Assembly (NCBI GenBank): GCA_021820825.1
Contig: JAKADD010000117.1
Coordinates: 1-7,516, forward strand
Direction: 5' to 3'
DNA: 7,516 nucleotides
Source of the DNA: Bacillota bacterium
GTDB taxonomy: Bacteria > Bacillota > Bacilli > Alicyclobacillales > SLC66
Below the pieces are notes generated by a model. That model did not search any database and was not told the origin of the DNA. It saw nothing but the letters and a program-made list of their open reading frames with translations. Positions 6,558 to 7,516 of this stretch are shown one piece after another. Positions within the stretch are counted from its first letter, which is position 1; each line of letters starts with the position of its first letter. A program made the translations under genes and the position numbers.

Positions 6558-7078
6558 TGCTGGAGAGACTGCGCTGGTATAAACGCGAACTGGCCGCTGT
6601 CGGTCTGCTGCTGATTTCCACGGCCGGACTGATTGCGCTCAATATCACGACATTCAGTCAGTTGACAGACTCGCAGTCGCAGTTGCAAAATATTCAGTCG
6701 CAGATCGCCGCGCTACAGACGACGCTGCGCCAAAAGCAGGCGTTCAACAGCAAGGTGTTGCCTCGGCTCGGTCAGACCGTGCCGAAGAGTCCGGATATTC
6801 CGGCTCTTCTCGTCAGCACTTCGGCCTTGGCGAATACGACGGGCGTGACGATTCAGTCATTTCAATTGGGAACGCCTTCATCCACATCGTCTGGGTCGCT
6901 GTCTTCGTTTTCGATCACAATCGCCGTACAGGGAACGCGCACGCATCTGATGGACTTTCTCTATCGGTTGGAACACGAGACCAGGCTCACGACTGTGCAG
7001 TCAATCGCTCTGTCGGGTCCGGGCAGTTCTCAACTCTCCACTTCCATTGTATACACCGTATATTTTGAGCCCAGGTAG
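6557..7078 (+). CDS. pilO: Type IV pilus assembly protein PilO
   Basis: PilO is the partner of PilN in the membrane alignment complex. From ATG 6557 it has 173 residues: a short basic cytoplasmic end, one membrane segment (about 11-32), a probable coiled coil rich in Gln, Ser and Leu (about 35-65), and a C-terminal ferredoxin-like domain. The SFSITIAVQGTRTHLMDFLY stretch (117-136) followed by RLEHETRL is typical of the PilO family. Start and pilN stop overlap as TGATG; AAGGGGGG (6541-6548) is the ribosome binding site. TTG 6554 is in frame but less likely. It ends at TAG 7076-7078. Sequence conservation in this family is low, so the call leans on topology, the C-terminal signature and gene order. 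No pilP or pilQ follows, as expected for a cell without an outer membrane. Confidence 0.87.
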   Translation: MLERLRWYKRELAAVGLLLISTAGLIALNITTFSQLTDSQSQLQNIQSQIAALQTTLRQKQAFNSKVLPRLGQTVPKSPDIPALLVSTSALANTTGVTIQSFQLGTPSSTSSGSLSSFSITIAVQGTRTHLMDFLYRLEHETRLTTVQSIALSGPGSSQLSTSIVYTVYFEPR

Positions 7079-7222
7079 CGTCGTAAAAGCTTGTCCGGCA
7101 TGGGCGATGAGATAAAGGCGTGTCAGGATGCTGCGACGGGTTGTGGAGCCAAGGAAATCCGCATTGGTCGGGCCAATGCGCCATACTGGCAGCGGGAGGT
7201 TGACAAGTTGGGTCTTGTATGA
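7079..7222 (+). other. Open frame continuing past the pilO stop; possible small ORF or gene remnant
   Basis: After the pilO TAG the same frame stays open for 47 codons to TGA 7220-7222. An ATG at 7100 would give a 40-residue peptide ending YWQREVDKLGLV. Its composition looks protein-like, but I see no ribosome binding site for ATG 7100 or TTG 7091 and recognise no family. It could be chance, an eroded gene, or a PilO extension cut off by an amber codon. It overlaps the hairpin at 7160-7180. Confidence 0.2.
7160..7180 (+). other. Perfect 8-bp hairpin between pilO and the minor pilin
   Basis: CGCATTGG (7160-7167) pairs perfectly with CCAATGCG (7173-7180) around a 5-base loop. GCCA (7148-7151) and TGGC (7187-7190) could form an outer stem. 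No T-run follows, so it is not a standard intrinsic terminator; it may be an operator, an RNA element or a processing site. Confidence 0.5.
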
Positions 7223-7301
7223 GTTGAGGGGGTACTCTTGGCGAAAGGTGGCTTGCGATGACATGATGTGCAAAGGAACTCATCCCACATGGAGTCACCG
7301 C

Positions 7302-7516
7302 ATGGATCGTGGCCAGCGCGGTGACACGTTGATTGAGGTGCTGGCTGCGATGACGATCCTGGCCATTATTATTATCCCCTTTTCGATGCTGGGCGTGAAC
7401 GTATTTCAGTGGCTCGCCGCCGATGCTCACCAGGGGCAGGCGTTCGCGTATGCCAGAGAGGGTATTCAGTATGTTCGGCAGCAGGAATTAAACGCCTACT
7501 TGAAAAATCCTGCTTC
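7302..7516 (+). CDS. Minor type IV prepilin (GspI/PilV-like N-terminus), 5' part
   Basis: The first 71 codons of a prepilin-like protein are seen before the window ends. From ATG 7302 the leader is MDRGQRG, with predicted cleavage after Gly7, then DTLIEVLAAMTILAI with the conserved Glu at +5 (residue 12) and a long hydrophobic helix (about 13-35). The +1 residue is Asp rather than the usual hydrophobic residue. TLIEVLAA is typical of minor pilins and pseudopilins that prime or cap the fibre. GGAG (7291-7294) is well placed for ATG 7302. Two adjacent in-frame ATGs at 7263 and 7266 would lengthen the leader by 12-13 residues; AAAGGTGG (7244-7251) is a weaker ribosome binding site for them. It is probably a substrate of PilD. 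The exact subtype cannot be told from the N-terminus alone. Confidence 0.85.
   Translation, partial: MDRGQRGDTLIEVLAAMTILAIIIIPFSMLGVNVFQWLAADAHQGQAFAYAREGIQYVRQQELNAYLKNPA

Noticed and set aside
7200..7205. Perfect TTGACA as a -35 box for the minor pilin
   Set aside because: No -10-like sequence is found 16-18 bases downstream.
7001..7273. Minus-strand frame of 90 codons over the pilO end and the gap
   Set aside because: A third of it is antisense to pilO, it has no recognisable domain, and it is better explained as a shadow.

Overview
This window is almost entirely a type IV pilus (T4P) assembly operon, read on the + strand. Gene order is pilB (3' part only) - pilT - pilC - major prepilin - pilD (prepilin peptidase) - pilM - pilN - pilO - a minor prepilin that runs off the right edge. 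All nine genes point the same way and most are tightly spaced or overlap by 1-4 bases.

The host is most likely a moderately GC-rich Bacillota. Supporting signs are strong purine-rich Shine-Dalgarno sites (AAGGAGA, GGGGGAG, AAGGGGGG), frequent GTG starts, TATAAT-type promoter elements, and no pilP/pilQ secretin genes after pilO where diderm bacteria usually carry them. An acidophilic Alicyclobacillaceae-like bacterium would fit, but that is a guess from style and not a match to a known genome.

Layout: 1-755 extension ATPase PilB (the N-terminal part lies off the window); 776-1822 retraction ATPase PilT; 1823-1919 a short gap with GCGAA repeats and a hairpin; 1920-3137 platform protein PilC; 3138-3491 a 354-base gap holding two TATAAT boxes inside an 18-bp tandem repeat and an AT-rich leader with a 20-bp tandem repeat; 3492-4106 major prepilin; 4119-4868 PilD; 4888-5943 PilM; 5940-6557 PilN; 6557-7078 PilO; 7079-7301 a gap with an 8-bp perfect hairpin and an open frame continuing past the pilO stop; 7302-7516 partial minor prepilin.

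How they work together (family knowledge): PilD removes the prepilin leaders. PilB drives PilC to add pilin subunits from the membrane to the fibre base, and PilT drives removal. PilM docks on the PilN N-terminus, and PilN with PilO links the cytoplasmic motor to the membrane complex. The pilin appears to have its own promoter region, which would let it be made in excess over the machine.

The core genes are ordinary T4P components. The less ordinary points are the repeat-rich pilin promoter/leader, a PilM that seems to have lost its nucleotide-binding motifs, the long basic pilin leader peptide, and the unexplained gap after pilO. I see no evidence for a wholly new system.
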